Part shown: in pieces, positions 1 through 12,463 of the stretch
Numbering within the stretch: position 1 is the stretch's first letter
Layout of the letters: each line of letters opens with the position of its first letter
Assembly (NCBI RefSeq): GCF_964340395.1
Contig: NC_135549.1
Span: 20,133,342 to 20,197,341, forward strand
Length of the DNA stretch: 64,000 nt
DNA from: Glandiceps talaboti
Taxonomy: Eukaryota > Hemichordata > Enteropneusta > Spengelidae
Direction: 5' to 3'
Position numbers and translations under genes: made by a program
The notes under the pieces: model-generated
What the model was told of the DNA's origin: nothing
The model's database searches: none
What the model saw: only the letters and a program-made list of their open reading frames with translations

Positions 1-3000
1 AATTAAGACATTCTCGTGGAAGATATATCACTAGATTTATTGAAAGCAATCAAGTTTTATTTTCCCAGAAAATATATTTTTTTTAATATTATAACTAAAT
101 TATTATGTTCATATATAGCTCACTTTCAGACATCCTGTGGAGCATACTGCCTTATATATGATACAAAACGTTATTACCAGCAATTGTATGTGTCTGTTCG
201 AAAGCATTTCTTGCCTCCAGTGACTACATTTTACAATACCTAGGAAAAAGGGACAACATATTTGCAATTACGTACCCCGAAACAAACTCTCGAAGTCGAT
301 CAAGTAAGTAACTCTAGTATGAAGCACGCCCACAGATGACTAATCTGATTAGTGGTAATCGTCAAGTTATTGCAGGATGTGGTGATTGCATCGGTTGTTG
401 CTTCATGGCTTAGGTTTTAAGATGGATAGGTCCACCTGTTGAATATGCGACAATGCGCCTCCACAATGATATGGGGCTTTTACTTTGCGCCATGTGGGGG
501 CGTGCTCCATTCACAAAAGAGCTAGTTTCTACAAGGTTTCCCAAGGTCATACTAGTCATGAGGCTAGAAAACATAAGCGTTCTATTAGTATTAGATCCAA
601 GATTCATTCCTTATGATTAGTTCATTTTGCTACATTATTAACATAAAGTATATTCACATGCTTGTGGTTTCTATTCCGTCTCCCTACGCTCTTGGAATTT
701 CGGGTACGATTTGCCTTTACACACCCCTCACGAGCACAACTCGATCGTGGGGCAGTCACGTACTTGTACGTTTTAGCACTGGGGATGTTAAACATGTATG
801 TAACACAGTGTACGAATGTATCAACACGTATTTCGTACGTCATGGCTACGACATCTATGAGTTACACGTGATGGAATAATAAGCTAAACCTAGCAAAGCA
901 AACCCCTCCTGAAACGGTTTGCTGAACGTTAGATTCCAGTCAATAACAATCGATAATTCTCGATGATAAGGACCATCAATAAGTGGATAGTACTCATTGA
1001 AAGGGTACCGCTTTGTTTCATGCTATATCAGCTTTTCTTTTTTTCCAAATGTCGTACCAGGTATACTAAGTCCAGTAAATCAATATTGAAGGCAGACTCA
1101 GACTAACGTTCACATAATATGTCTAGAGTGGTTCGAATCATAGGCCCAAATATACATCATAGTCTTGACTAGCTATCCATACTACTTTATAGGAGATAGA
1201 CGAGACAGTTTAAAATGACTTCACAAGAAAGCTGATTATCGGTTGTGACGTACACCATTAGGCGATATTTGATAACGACGTACCCCTTGTGAGAAATACG
1301 TGATACCTCTTCTGATTACCCACGAGACTTATAGAACACACAACTGACAAATTTGCATAAATATAAGAGTGTCTGTGCGAACGAACGACTTACATATGGC
1401 ACTTCGAAAAAGGACACCATTCTTCTACCGTCGCCATTCACGACACCACCAGATTATATGCTCAAGAGTGGCTTTGCACAAATCGAGGTACGTCATTTAG
1501 TAAACATGTAATATAATTTGCTGTCCACATCATCGCCGAAGTAGTTTTTTTTTTTGTTAAACTTAAATTCTTAATAATGTTCCAGTCTGGTTGTATTGTA
1601 TTTCATTAAGTGTTTCTTCAAATTATATTGACATGATTGATTTAATGTTACATGATTTATTTAATATTACTATGCTACATAAATTTATGAAAACATAATT
1701 CCGTTTGATATTAAGATCAATGGAGTATTCATAACTGAACCTATAGGACATATCATTGGTTGTTTTGGTACGAATACAACCGTCGCCAGACAAGGGATAT
1801 GTTCACCCCAATTGGCTTATCTGTGTAAGCTGATTCGCCGTTCCACGATGGCGCCATTACGCCAACCATGTGTGCATGTACCAGTATGTGTTCACCTGAA
1901 AAGTAAAGCAACAGGGCAAGTCTTGAAAATGTATAGAACACCGCCCGCTGTAGAGATCAACAGTCAATAAACATCAGCTTGAATCGTACATGCAAAACAT
2001 TTAATATCATTTAATCTTGAGAACTGGAATATTCTACTGTTCATATTCGGATATATAATGTACTGTGCGATAAAGGTTTTATGCTCATAAAGTAGGCCAT
2101 TACAGTTTAAATGTTAACGTGATTATTATTTTTCGTTTTTAAATGCATACTTGTCCATTTTTTGAATTCATATACCAGCCATGATTGTAGTGACTTGAAT
2201 ACACAAATAGAATCTAAACTGTCAAATTCCAGTTAAACTGTCAAATTAATGCTAAAGAAGGTTATTTATGTCACAGTATTAACTACGTAATATTTTGAGT
2301 GATAAGAATCACTTGTAGCCGACATGTAAATGTTTTCTCCGTAGAGCGCGGGAACATTTAAGACCAACAATTACTCATATAATTCTTCATTCTGTAGATC
2401 TCATATGAAGTGATTCCACGAATTTAATGCTTTTCAAATTATGCGAAGTGGAGTACAGTAAATTTTGAGGGGAAAAAGAAGAAGAAGAAAAAGGAATTGG
2501 GTGAAATTAATACAGATAGTAAAAGGTGAGCTTTCGAAGACATGACTTCACTGTGTTATGAATTAAGAATAGAGTCTCTGTCCTCAAATGTTAAAAAACG
2601 ACACTCCAGGCTTTCCCAATCACTAAGCATTTTGTAATGATGTACTTATTTAGGGTGTATTCGATTGGAAAGAATCGTTGCTTAACAACCTACATCAATG
2701 CCTGAAATGCTAATAGTTAATGATTATAGGAATGTACCAGTAATATACGGAGAGAGTGAAGTGACATATTTTCAGTGATTTTGTGAACAAGGATTGTGAT
2801 TGACAGCGAATCAATAACATATTTGTGTATGCAACTGTAGCATATTAAAAGATAGTTATTTTGCATTCCTTTCGGCAAACTGCAGTAGTTCAAAGGACAC
2901 ACTGGGATGATTGATGACTTGGCAGGAAATCCTGAAGTCATGCGCGCAAGAGTTTTGACAAAAAGGATTTACAGAACAAATTCCATACAAATGGTAACTG

Positions 3001-4824
3001 TACAATTGACTGAATGATCGGAAATGTAGATTTCATTTAGTTTTCAGCACTGTTACACCTGGACACGTACGACGTGCTAAGAAGTGTTATTACTCGCCAA
3101 ATGTGTTGAAGAATTGCTCGATATTCCCCTGGGTTCCGAAAGTACATCGTTTTGTTTGACTCCTTTAACCATCAGTAACGATTAAAATATTCATTGTGGT
3201 ATTACAACAATGACCCCATCCGATGTCGTGTATAGAGCGAATCAAAGATTTATGCATTCAAAAGTCACCAAGGATTCGTTAATACCAATGTTATTTTATA
3301 AAGGCGGAATGTGCCCCAGGCACCACTTCAAATTCCCTGAAATTCATGTCATTCAAATTACTCCAAAGTTTGGCAATTAAAATCTTGATCCTATTCCTAG
3401 GAAATAATAGAAGACATTGGGGGTGAGGCATCTTGATTGCAAGGAGGTTAAAAATATTTCATCCTCCCATTGAGTTAACACAGTATTAGGCAGCCATTTT
3501 GTATTCTAGAATATATGTGAACTCTTGTCATTTTGACCACTATCTATAAAGTTCACAACGTCTGTTACAACTGATAACGTAGTAACCAGCTGATGATGTA
3601 TCAACCATACATCGTAGTAAAAAAACTCAAGTAGATGTGTCACCAAATATGTTGTAGTGGTGCTCGTGAATATCAAAACATCACTCCAAAATATTTGCCT
3701 TTGATATGCAATACATGTATTTGTATCTAGAAGAGAGCATCGTCAGTCATCCATGTCAATTTTTAAGACAAAAGAAGAACGTGTACAGCTTAAACCCCCA
3801 AGAGGCAATTCAGGACTTGTGCCGTTTGTAAAATAGTTTCACCATTTTACATTATCAAACATACTGCTTAAACGAATAACTATTTACCTTCAGTTTTCGC
3901 ATATGATTGCTGACTACCATCGACGCCGACTAAGACCTATACTGGGTAATGAATACAGAACAGATTTCAACTCATTTTTCTTGGCAATCGCACATATTAT
4001 AAGTAATGCAAAACCTTGTCTTTAGGTCTTTATTTCCTGGGAGTCGTTCTACTTTAAAAGTCAAATTATCCGATGATGAATGTGAAGATATTCATAAAAG
4101 CTTTTGGCCTATAAAATTATAAGCTACTGTAATAAGTCGAACAGTTGATCTCGTTTGTCATAATCGGTGTTTTTTAATTGTACGTTTTATAAAAATCGAG
4201 AAAATTCGTTACATTTGCTATTTATGTCAAGTTATAGCGAAAGAAGTAACCATTCACTATGAATTATATGCCTTGCTCACTCAAAGGAAATCTTGGATAG
4301 TAATCCGAAAATGTACACAAGGTACTAATTAAACTTAAACTTTTTTTTCAAATTCACACCACATTCCGTGATTGCTTGTGTAACAAGTACGAGGCAAATG
4401 CTAGACATGATTGCCTCCATTGTACAGCGTGTACAAATAGTGACACCTCTTTCTTTGATGTTGACTCATAACATGTCATGTAACATGACTATCCAATCGA
4501 AAAAAAAAAAGTTGTGAAATATTTCAGTTTTCAGCATATTGTTAAAACATGTCCCCTATTTGATACAACAATAGTTGCATTTCTATTAATACAATCTGCA
4601 AAGTTTTACTCATTCCTATCATGGTTCCCCATGAAATGGTAAATTAATTTAAAAAACACAAAAATCGTCCTTGTTCCATTCAAATGGGGTATACATAAGC
4701 TGGTTGTAAATGGATGATAATTTCGCCGTCTTCTCTAGGGAGACGAGAGCTGCACGATCAATCGATTAGCCACTCTAGCAGTCCATCTAATATTAACAAA
4801 TACTAAATGACGGGTTCTGTTAAA
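1..4824. other. No gene recognised
   Basis: AT-rich sequence with only short open frames (under 90 codons) and no domain, repeat or RNA I can name. Confidence 0.6.
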
Positions 4825-5025
4825 AGCTTTCGATCAGAAATCAATCTGGGATTATAAAAGTCGATGTAACCTGTCTGTCATCAGTAAAGAACAAAGGTTT
4901 GAAAAAGTAGCACAGACACTTTGAAAAATCTTTGGAAAGAAGCAGCTTTCGATCACAAATAAAATCTTGGATTACCAAAATCGATGCATCCACACTGGTG
5001 ATAAATATCAAAGGGTGGAGAGGTA
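4825..5025 (+). repeat. Diverged tandem duplication, period about 119
   Basis: AGCTTTCGATCAGAAAT...CTGGGATTATAAAAGTCGATG at 4825 is repeated as AGCTTTCGATCACAAAT...CTTGGATTACCAAAATCGATG at 4944. Both are followed by similar CATCAGTAAAG / TGGTGATAAA stretches. Confidence 0.75.
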
Positions 5026-7037
5026 CCGTGGATTATTTTATTAGTTAAAGCAAGAGGGTTTTTTATATATTTATTTATTTCTCAACTTTCTTCAAACTCC
5101 CTTTGATATGTTTTTTTACTATGTAGGTCCTACAACCGGATATTACAAGTTGTGCAACTCAAAATTACTCTTGTGATTTTCGAGGCAGCCCAAATATAAA
5201 TGATTCCGTATCCGTACTCCGTATCCGTATCCGTGTTAATGTTAAAATGTATAAAATCTCACATAAACTTATGTTGTCGTCAGCTATGAAATCATTGTAA
5301 CTGCATTCACATGGAGACATTTTGCGGAGGCTCCAAGTTTTGATAGCGTTGTTGACGTCATGTCAGTACTATTGTCACAAAGGATGGTCGTTCACCAGTG
5401 TAACAAAAGGGTTGACCTCTAATGTTAACATTACTTCTCCATCAGTGTTACTCTCTGATCTCCACTTAGCTGGTAGATCATGTAACCACACTCGAGCCAC
5501 TCTCATATCTCCACTTGTACACGGGATCACTTGGACTTTAGGTAATTAGCTAGCAGACATAACACAGTGTTCATGGTTAACTTCTGAATCATTTTAGAAG
5601 CAGCCACAGAGCAGATCTAAACTCCTAGTCTAGGCCTAGCTGCTTCCTTCATCTCGCTCCCTTCTAAAGCGAACCCATGCTTTATTCCAATTTTAAATTC
5701 TTTTAAAAACATAAAGTATGCAATACTCAAATGATTGGGTGATAAAATCATCAGCACCATAAATGAATAAACCAAAGTTTGTTGTTGCCTTAATTCATTG
5801 CGAATATTAGACAGTTGTATTCTATCATCGGTATCACTATTGAGTGACATGTCCATGTTGTTCACATGTGCTTCCCAGTATGCAACGAATGATTGTCTGT
5901 CTTTTTGAGGAATTTTCCGGACGTTGCCCAAATGACGCATTAAAGCAACGTAATTATACTTGCCCCAGTTACATTCAGAAAAAAAAATATTTGCAATTAT
6001 ACGTTACTTTTACGAAAACTGCAATATGTACCTGTAGGCGGCGCTGCTCTATTAATGATTCTTTGGAGACATTCTGAAAAAGAGTAATTATTAAGCAAAT
6101 ATGAAAGACAGGAATGATATCTCCATATGTAACTCATCTAAACCATCAACACGATAAGCTAAATTTGAAATGTGATACTATTATATTGGCTTGATATATT
6201 GAAAGAAGCGATAATGGATTTTCGAATCATCTGATGAAGAAACGTTTTGTATTCAACATCTTCATTCGTACATTATTATCCACATACAAAAATGATAAGA
6301 TAATCTCTCGGACTACGTTATTGTAAAATATAACCAGAGGTTACAAAAGTTCAGTGCATATTAGTAGCAGCGACTTGAAAAAGAACCTTTCCCCTAGAGT
6401 TCTCGTACTTATGTCATACATGTATTCGCCTTCTTCTTTTACAAAGAAAGTGTTGGATTTATATATACATGACATGTATACCAAGTCACGTATATGATCT
6501 GTTCGAAAGACTGCCAAACTGACTCAGACGGTCGTATATTTTTTAACACTGTAACGTCTCATTGCTAGCGAACGTTGGCACCACACAACAGTTTGGTTCG
6601 TTATACACAATTTGCTCTCATGGGGGATGCATCCAAGATATCATGACATTGATGTATTTTCAGTTTTCATACAATCGATTGACGATACTGCAAAATTCTT
6701 CTGGCGTTCACAAGGCCTTAGGCTCCTGACAATTGTATAATAGTTACAAGACTCTTGTGATGGGAAATCTCGTTTATACTTTAAAACAATCTGAAAGTGA
6801 GTGTTTAGCCAGGCTAGTGATGATACTGATCTTCTTCGAAAGTTCTACAAATCAATCTGCATCAAACAAAGATAAATGATCTCTCCATATATTGAGGTTG
6901 CAAGACCCCCGACATAGCATTATTAGAAAGTCTAAAGGATGACATAATCAAACCAGATACAAACTGAATGCCCTTTGTAGTGGCAAAACTCCAGCCTTTT
7001 GACTGTGCATTGCCAAATCCGAAATTCTGACCTACCT
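5026..7037. other. No confirmed gene; two weak candidate exons
   Basis: Two short frames stand out. At 5370-5549 (plus) a peptide has a ZP-domain-like SDLHLAGRSC stretch just before a GT. At 5617-5940 (minus) a 107-codon frame has a charged, helix-like first half and a hydrophobic segment. Neither has convincing splice sites on both sides, so neither is called as a gene. Confidence 0.5.
5205..5234 (+). repeat. Short TCCGTA repeat
   Basis: Four to five units of a TCCGTA/TCCGTAC hexamer-like repeat. Confidence 0.7.
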
Positions 7038-7630
7038 TACATAGTATATCCCTTAATTAGCATATTTCATCAATTATGCAAATGACTTATCAAAATTAAA
7101 AGCAGCAAGCTTTATAGGACACATGCATTTTGCTATCATCAATGTGTGTATGTACCAAATTATATTAAACTTGAAGCTGGCTTTCATAAAATATTTCATA
7201 ATTACCATAAACACTCAAATATGTAAATGACTCATTAAAAGTAGAACCTACATCAACAAGTGCACGTTGTTATCAATCATGCATGTGCCACGTTATGTGG
7301 AACGAGAAGCTAAAATAACAAACTTTACAGGACATGTGCACCTTCATATCGTTGGTGATTTTTGTAGAATTTGACATTTTATTCCTCAGATAAATTGCTT
7401 AATTGCCGAATATTGTTAATATTTCAAATGGAAATAATCCCCAATATTCACTGGATGATTATTTAAACATATCCAAGTGTTTGCCATTCTCACAGAGAAT
7501 TTGTATCTATCAAGTTTCATCGGAATCGATGCAGTAGTGTTTTTATATATCGTGTCCCCACACACATTCGCACATGCACGCACGCACGCAGACAGACAGA
7601 CGGGCAGACAGGCAGGCAGGTAAAAATCAG
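7038..7630 (+). mobile_element. Tandem-unit dispersed repeat with microsatellite 3' end, copy 1
   Basis: Diverged units of roughly 100-130 bases share three phrases in order: a TAATTAGCAAA..ATTATGCAAATGACTCATTAAAA segment, an ACAGGACATGTGC segment, and a GCATGTACCAAATTA..GAATTTGAAGC segment. The last unit ends in TATCAAGTTTCATCGGAAT, then ATATCGTGTCC, then a microsatellite of CACG, CAGA and GGCA units (7560-7622). The closing GGTAAAAAT matches copy 2, but the 3' hairpin stem is missing. Related copies lie at about 39360-40345 and 50190-50625. Confidence 0.7.
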
Positions 7631-8439
7631 TCTTTCCTTGCTTTTCCATGTAGCTACATGCAAATTCAAAAGCTCGGTCTTTCAATGAAGTAACATGTAC
7701 AAGTAATATAATAAGGGACAAAACACTACAATGTGATGTTGTAGAACAAAATTAAATTGTCGTTTTGTCATAGTCTTGCATTTGCGCGAACGAACAAGAT
7801 CAAAGAAAATGTGCTAATAAAGGCTCCACATAACATACACAAGCACTGAAAAAATGCAACCAGGTATGCAAATAAATCGTCAACTGACATGGTAATTCGA
7901 AATTTCTACTTTAAAAAAGACACGCTTCCAACAATCTCAAAATGACATTAATTTTCTAGCATTTGAGTACATCCTTTTAATATATTTATGACAGTTCGAA
8001 CAAACCTTTAATTCCCCATCTAAGCATGTTAAGACTGACTAGACAATTAAGAGGTTTCATTACGTCATAAGCTGTAATCTGATAAGCTATTTTGTAATGG
8101 TTACAAAATTAATGAGACAAGGTCTCATTTATCTAGTTGAGAAATATAAGATAGACCATTAAGTATATCTTTCATTACACAATGTAAGGCAAGTTACTTT
8201 AGAATGCAACTTGGTAATAAACTGTTTAAACCCATAGAAACCGTAAACCTATTCTCAGCACAAATCAGCTAAAAAATGGGGGTCATATATACAATTTCCC
8301 TATTAAATGTAGGTCAAAATGATATCACAAATAAGCCATTTTTAAATTACAATCCAGAATGGCCGCTCAATACAGTCTTAACCCTATGGGAAAGTAAAAG
8401 ATTGAAAATTTCCTTTGAAATAAGACGTCGAATTCTTTC

Positions 8440-8880
8440 ACAAGAAACCTGGATGTTGGTGCTCCAAACAAATCGCCTTCTGGTTCGACATTTCGTTTAT
8501 TTAATGTTGCTACGTTGTAACATTTCCGTTATATCTATACTAATATTGCTGAAATATTATATAGTCTAGTTCGACAAGATTCTTATCAACATTGCTACAA
8601 TATTAGCCATACCTTATCGTCTAGCTCAAAAAGAAGTATTTTTTGTTACATTTCCATCCATTTCCATGTGTATATTAAAAGTATAATACCTTGCTACAAT
8701 GTATCCATTATTTGGCGCCTATAGGCTAACATAATGATAGCTCACGCAATGAAAATGTATCAATGATCAATGTAGCAATTTCCTCAAGCCAGACGATGAA
8801 AAGAAGTGCAATGACAGTACGAATTTTGTCGAGTCAGGAGAGGAAATATAACAATGTTAAAAGATTATTAATAAGGCAGA
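8440..8880. repeat. Degenerate repeat of TCGAGCCAGACG / TGTAGCAATGTT units, copy A
   Basis: Several diverged units alternate a TCGA(G/A)CCAGA(C)G phrase with a GTAGCAATGTT or AGCAATATT phrase, in minus orientation near 8470-8640 and plus orientation near 8780-8860. The same two phrases occur at 45484-45625. The units are too diverged to fix a period. Confidence 0.5.
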
Positions 8881-9136
8881 CGACGTCCTGTTTCAAATCA
8901 AATCAAATGGATCCCATAATGAGTTGCTCTTGATATTTTAAATGGTAAAGAATTGCATTCCCTGACTGAGAAGTGTATGTAGAAAGCTTAGAAGAAAGAG
9001 ACAGATTAATCTTCAACATCAGATTAATCACTATGCTGTCCATTATGTATGACGAGATGATCAGTCTTTACCGTAGGTGTCTTTACATAAAATTAATGTC
9101 CCTGATCTACGAACCCCATTTAATCATTATCGCAAA

Positions 9137-9139
<3 letters not shown>

Positions 9140-9211
<72 letters not shown>
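9140..9211. repeat. (AT)n microsatellite, first of three
   Basis: About 72 bases of pure AT alternation. It is the first of three long AT tracts within 500 bases that flank the hammerhead unit. Confidence 0.98.
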
Positions 9212-9212
<1 letters not shown>

Positions 9213-9301
9213 TAATTCAGTGTAAGAGGTAAGTCATAAACTGAAGGAAAAGCGCTCAATACTGAGAAGTAGAGCTGTATTACACAATATATATATTGTG
9301 T

Positions 9302-9303
<2 letters not shown>

Positions 9304-9374
<71 letters not shown>
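9304..9374. repeat. (TA)n microsatellite, second of three
   Basis: About 71 bases of TA alternation leading directly into the left arm of the hammerhead hairpin. Just upstream, 9282-9301 is a perfect 20-base palindrome of ACACAATATA type. Confidence 0.97.
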
Positions 9375-9378
<4 letters not shown>

Positions 9379-9480
9379 AGGGTAGAAGAAAATCAAGTCG
9401 GGTTTTTCGTCTCTACAAGCCTGTTTCGTGAGTAAATCACTCGTCAGGAGATGTTGATTTCTTCTACCCTCAACATATAC
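9371..9480 (-). mobile_element. Hammerhead-bearing hairpin unit, Penelope-like or retrozyme remnant
   Basis: Two arms, about 9371-9396 and 9454-9478, are inverted copies over about 25 bases with a one-base bulge. They enclose the hammerhead core, so the whole unit folds as one extended stem I. The unit sits between (TA)n tracts at 9304-9374 and, after a further unique stretch, 9542-9634. Assignment to a Penelope-like element or retrozyme rests on the ribozyme class and is inference, because no protein sequence is attached. Confidence 0.6.
9408..9453 (-). ncRNA. Type I hammerhead ribozyme (Penelope-like or retrozyme type)
   Basis: Read on the minus strand, the full hammerhead core is present in order. 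The stem I strand UCUC is followed by CUGACGA (9447 to 9441), which fits CUGANGA. Stem II is GUGA/UCAC with a UUUAC loop (9440 to 9428). GAAA follows (9427 to 9424), then a two-pair stem III CA/UG with loop GGCU (9423 to 9416). The cleavage dinucleotide UA follows (9415-9414), then the stem I strand GAGA. Beyond an asymmetric internal loop, stem I continues as a long duplex into the flanking arms. Predicted self-cleavage lies between 9414 and 9413. Very short stem III hammerheads are known from Penelope-like elements and related retrozymes. No reverse transcriptase gene is adjacent, so this is probably a non-autonomous or remnant copy. Confidence 0.85.
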
Positions 9481-9539
9481 TCCGCTCTGCGTGCAGACGT
9501 ATCGAGCACTGTACTACGGACAAATCTTACCAATGACTT

Positions 9540-9541
<2 letters not shown>

Positions 9542-9634
<93 letters not shown>
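9542..9634. repeat. (TA)n microsatellite, third of three
   Basis: About 93 bases of TA alternation. It lies about 60 bases beyond the right arm of the hammerhead hairpin. Confidence 0.98.
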
Positions 9635-9637
<3 letters not shown>

Positions 9638-10632
9638 TGAGTGCAAGTTAAAGCGAGCACTCACTTTATTAATTGCAAATATTAGGGATGCTAAACAACT
9701 CGAACATTTCAATGATTATCAGAAGTGGAATAATTATGACTTGTAATGTTTGGTTTCTTTTTCTTTTTCTTTTCTGTTTTTTTATGAAATGGGAGCTTTT
9801 TACTTCCTCTTTTTTGAAAAATGTATTCACTTCATTTCTATGAACTTTCACTAAAACACGTTTTAAAAAAGAATTATTAATTACCTTGAGAGGACCTCAG
9901 GAATCTTTCTATCTAAAATATAACGTAGGTCCATGCTGTTGGGAAAAGAATATTTTCAGTCTGTAGAGTAGAGGATAAGATGACTCAAACGTGCACAGCA
10001 GAACTGCAAATTCACAGTATTACCAAGAGACGATACCGTAGTTTTCTTGTATACATTTTTTAATTAGATGAAACAAGAAGGCAAATAGTCTTCTCCTTCC
10101 AAGCTTTTGCAATTGCCAAACGAGTACCCGTGCTATCCTATTTCCATGGAACGTATCAATGCTTTACCTGCTAAGTAATCAAATTCGGTGGTTTAAAGTG
10201 TTTGTGAAATTATTGTAATGCCTCTCCCTAAGTATGTTCATTAGACCTCAAAATACAATGAAACTATGTATGTGTTTTGCGAATTACCCTAGAAATTGGT
10301 GCAAATCAGTTCAAACTCCATCTAACAGGTAAACCAATTTGCATATACATGAGTAATTTCTTACGTCATCTGAGCTGATAATGTTCAGTTGGATAACAAA
10401 CAAGCTGGAAGGGCCACAGATGTCCATCGATTTATTTCCATTAAAGAATGCTTCAACTATATTGTGATTTAGTGGACGTAAACGTACGTAAGCGTATCAA
10501 TTTTCTCACTAATTTTACTTTCTATGAATCTAATAGGTTTGAATTGTAAAGTCTGTCTGAATTCATGAGCTAAGTATTTCGTTAAGAAGCAAGTACGCAA
10601 GACCAGCAAGGAGACAACTTCTTGTCAATTGA

Positions 10633-10679
10633 GAGAGACAGACAGACAGACAGACAGTGACAGAGAAACACACACACAT
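10633..10679. repeat. (GACA)n and (CA)n microsatellite
   Basis: A short run of GACA units followed by a short CA run. Confidence 0.85.
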
Positions 10680-10694
10680 TGGTAAATAAACCAC

Positions 10695-10696
<2 letters not shown>

Positions 10697-10754
<58 letters not shown>
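10697..10754. repeat. (TTA)n microsatellite
   Basis: About 19 uninterrupted TTA units. Confidence 0.97.
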
Positions 10755-11852
10755 GTTACCAAGCTTTAGACGACAAAAGAAAAGGGGTCGTCACAAACGC
10801 CTTTTTTCACTATCTTCCAATTGGAAGAAAGATTGCATAATACGAAGTTATTCTTTTTTTTTTAAAATGTCACAAGTGATACGTGCACTGTTTTACGTGT
10901 CTGTAATAATAAAAATAATATGAAGCAAATACACACGTTGAAAGGTTCTGAAAAGTGACTTTTTACAGGCCACGGCGCAATATCGTCATATCGACAGGAA
11001 TAACAACTATCTTACACTATAGAACTTACAGTATGATACATTGTGACAGTCGCTGAATTGAGTTCGATAGACCATAAAAGAAATGTGAGTGGACCTATTT
11101 AATAACAAAGAACACGTATAGTTTGCATCTACTAAGTAATACTCATTGTTAGAGAGGGGTCCTTTGAAATGCGGATAATGACAAGTGTTATGAGATAAAA
11201 CACACACTTAGTTCGATGTAATAACTAAATAATAATCGCCATCAGCATGTGAATCTGAATGAAGGTTGTTATGCATTTGAATAGCGATCAATAATACTCA
11301 TACACCAGATAGATGTGTTGGTATGGTTTAATAGAGACCAAATTGAGAGAGATGTAAAGGCATGCTAGCTGGTTGCTAGACATTTTACTTGAAAACAACT
11401 CTAGTACCACTAGTCATCTCACCATGAGCGTCGAGGTACATTCATGATACACGCAAGAATAACATCTTCATTGAACGAATGGTAAACATCGTCACTGACA
11501 CAATTCCACTCGACATAAAGCGTATGTAATATAGAGGTATATAATGCTAAGTTGACATCTTTGTTGAGCGAATGGAACACTTTCTTGTCAACTTTTATGT
11601 CACAAAATGGGTATAGGTTGGAAATTTTATAAATCAAATGCTTAAAGATAAAGCAAATCAATATAGCTTCCACTGTACCTTTTACAGGCACCTGTATTAA
11701 CATAATTACTTCATATACATATGCCTTCGATGATATTAAACTGCTGCTGTTACTTTGTTCAGGTAAACGCTCGGTTAAAATAAAACAAAATGAGAGGTCG
11801 CCGTCATTTTGATGTTTAGTCAGGGTGGCAAGGCTGAATATTTGAAAACAAA

Positions 11853-11960
11853 ATGCCCGGCTTCAATTACAATTTTTGCGACAGACGTCAAGGTGGTCAT
11901 AAAGATGGGGTGATTATACACTATTCCAGACAACATATGTTTAAACGTTACATTTGGATT
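11853..11960 (+). pseudogene. Possible non-LTR retrotransposon endonuclease fragment
   Basis: The plus strand from 11853 encodes PGFNYNFCDRRQGGHKDGVI followed by IHYSRQH. This resembles the segment of CR1/L2-type apurinic-like endonucleases where a PGY/PGF turn is followed by a Gly-rich strand (GGGVAIY-like). The reading frame continues to 12140, but nothing after about 11960 looks like the family, and no GDFN or later catalytic motif was seen. A short decayed fragment or chance similarity. Confidence 0.22.
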
Positions 11961-12413
11961 GGCTTAATTAAGTATCAGAAATTTGTTACTGAGTCTTTTT
12001 ATTGTATAGTGGCTAAGTTTGTATTCGGCTTTACTTCCAAGCAACAGGAGATTCTGAAGCACTTTATTCGCGAGGAAAGTTGTTCTGGAAATCGTCTTCG
12101 TAGCTACATGTTCGTATGCATCTCTACGCTTATATTCCTTTGAACACCGTTTGAGACTCAATTTTGGTGAATAAATTCCCGGTCCCTCACAGATCCAAAC
12201 ATTGGAATGTGTCTGGTGATTTTGTATGAGTTTGAACAACCCATCCGCTATGTCCTGTGTGTTTATGACCCTGACAGATTATAAAACCAAGATATTGACT
12301 CCCTTTGCAGAGCTTACCAACGAAAATGTGAACCGCGTTCACTTTGTGTGCCTGAAACGTATCCTGATATTTAATTCGTATAGATTTATTGCTATGATGC
12401 GACTTTCGAGTCC

Positions 12414-12463
12414 GTGGAATGTACTCTTTGTCATTTGTTGTGACGCGAAAGAGTACATGCTAC
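12414..12463. repeat. Inverted repeat (16-base arms)
   Basis: Arms 12414-12429 and 12448-12463 pair at 14 of 16 positions around an 18-base loop. The right arm overlaps the start of a 34-base tandem duplication. Confidence 0.75.

Larger units (their letters stand above)
9650..11840. other. No gene recognised
   Basis: Non-coding appearance apart from the microsatellites at 10.63-10.75 kb. Confidence 0.6.

Noticed and set aside
6228-6246. CTGATGA followed closely by GAAAC, a possible hammerhead core
   Set aside because: Only one base separates the two boxes, so stem II cannot form.
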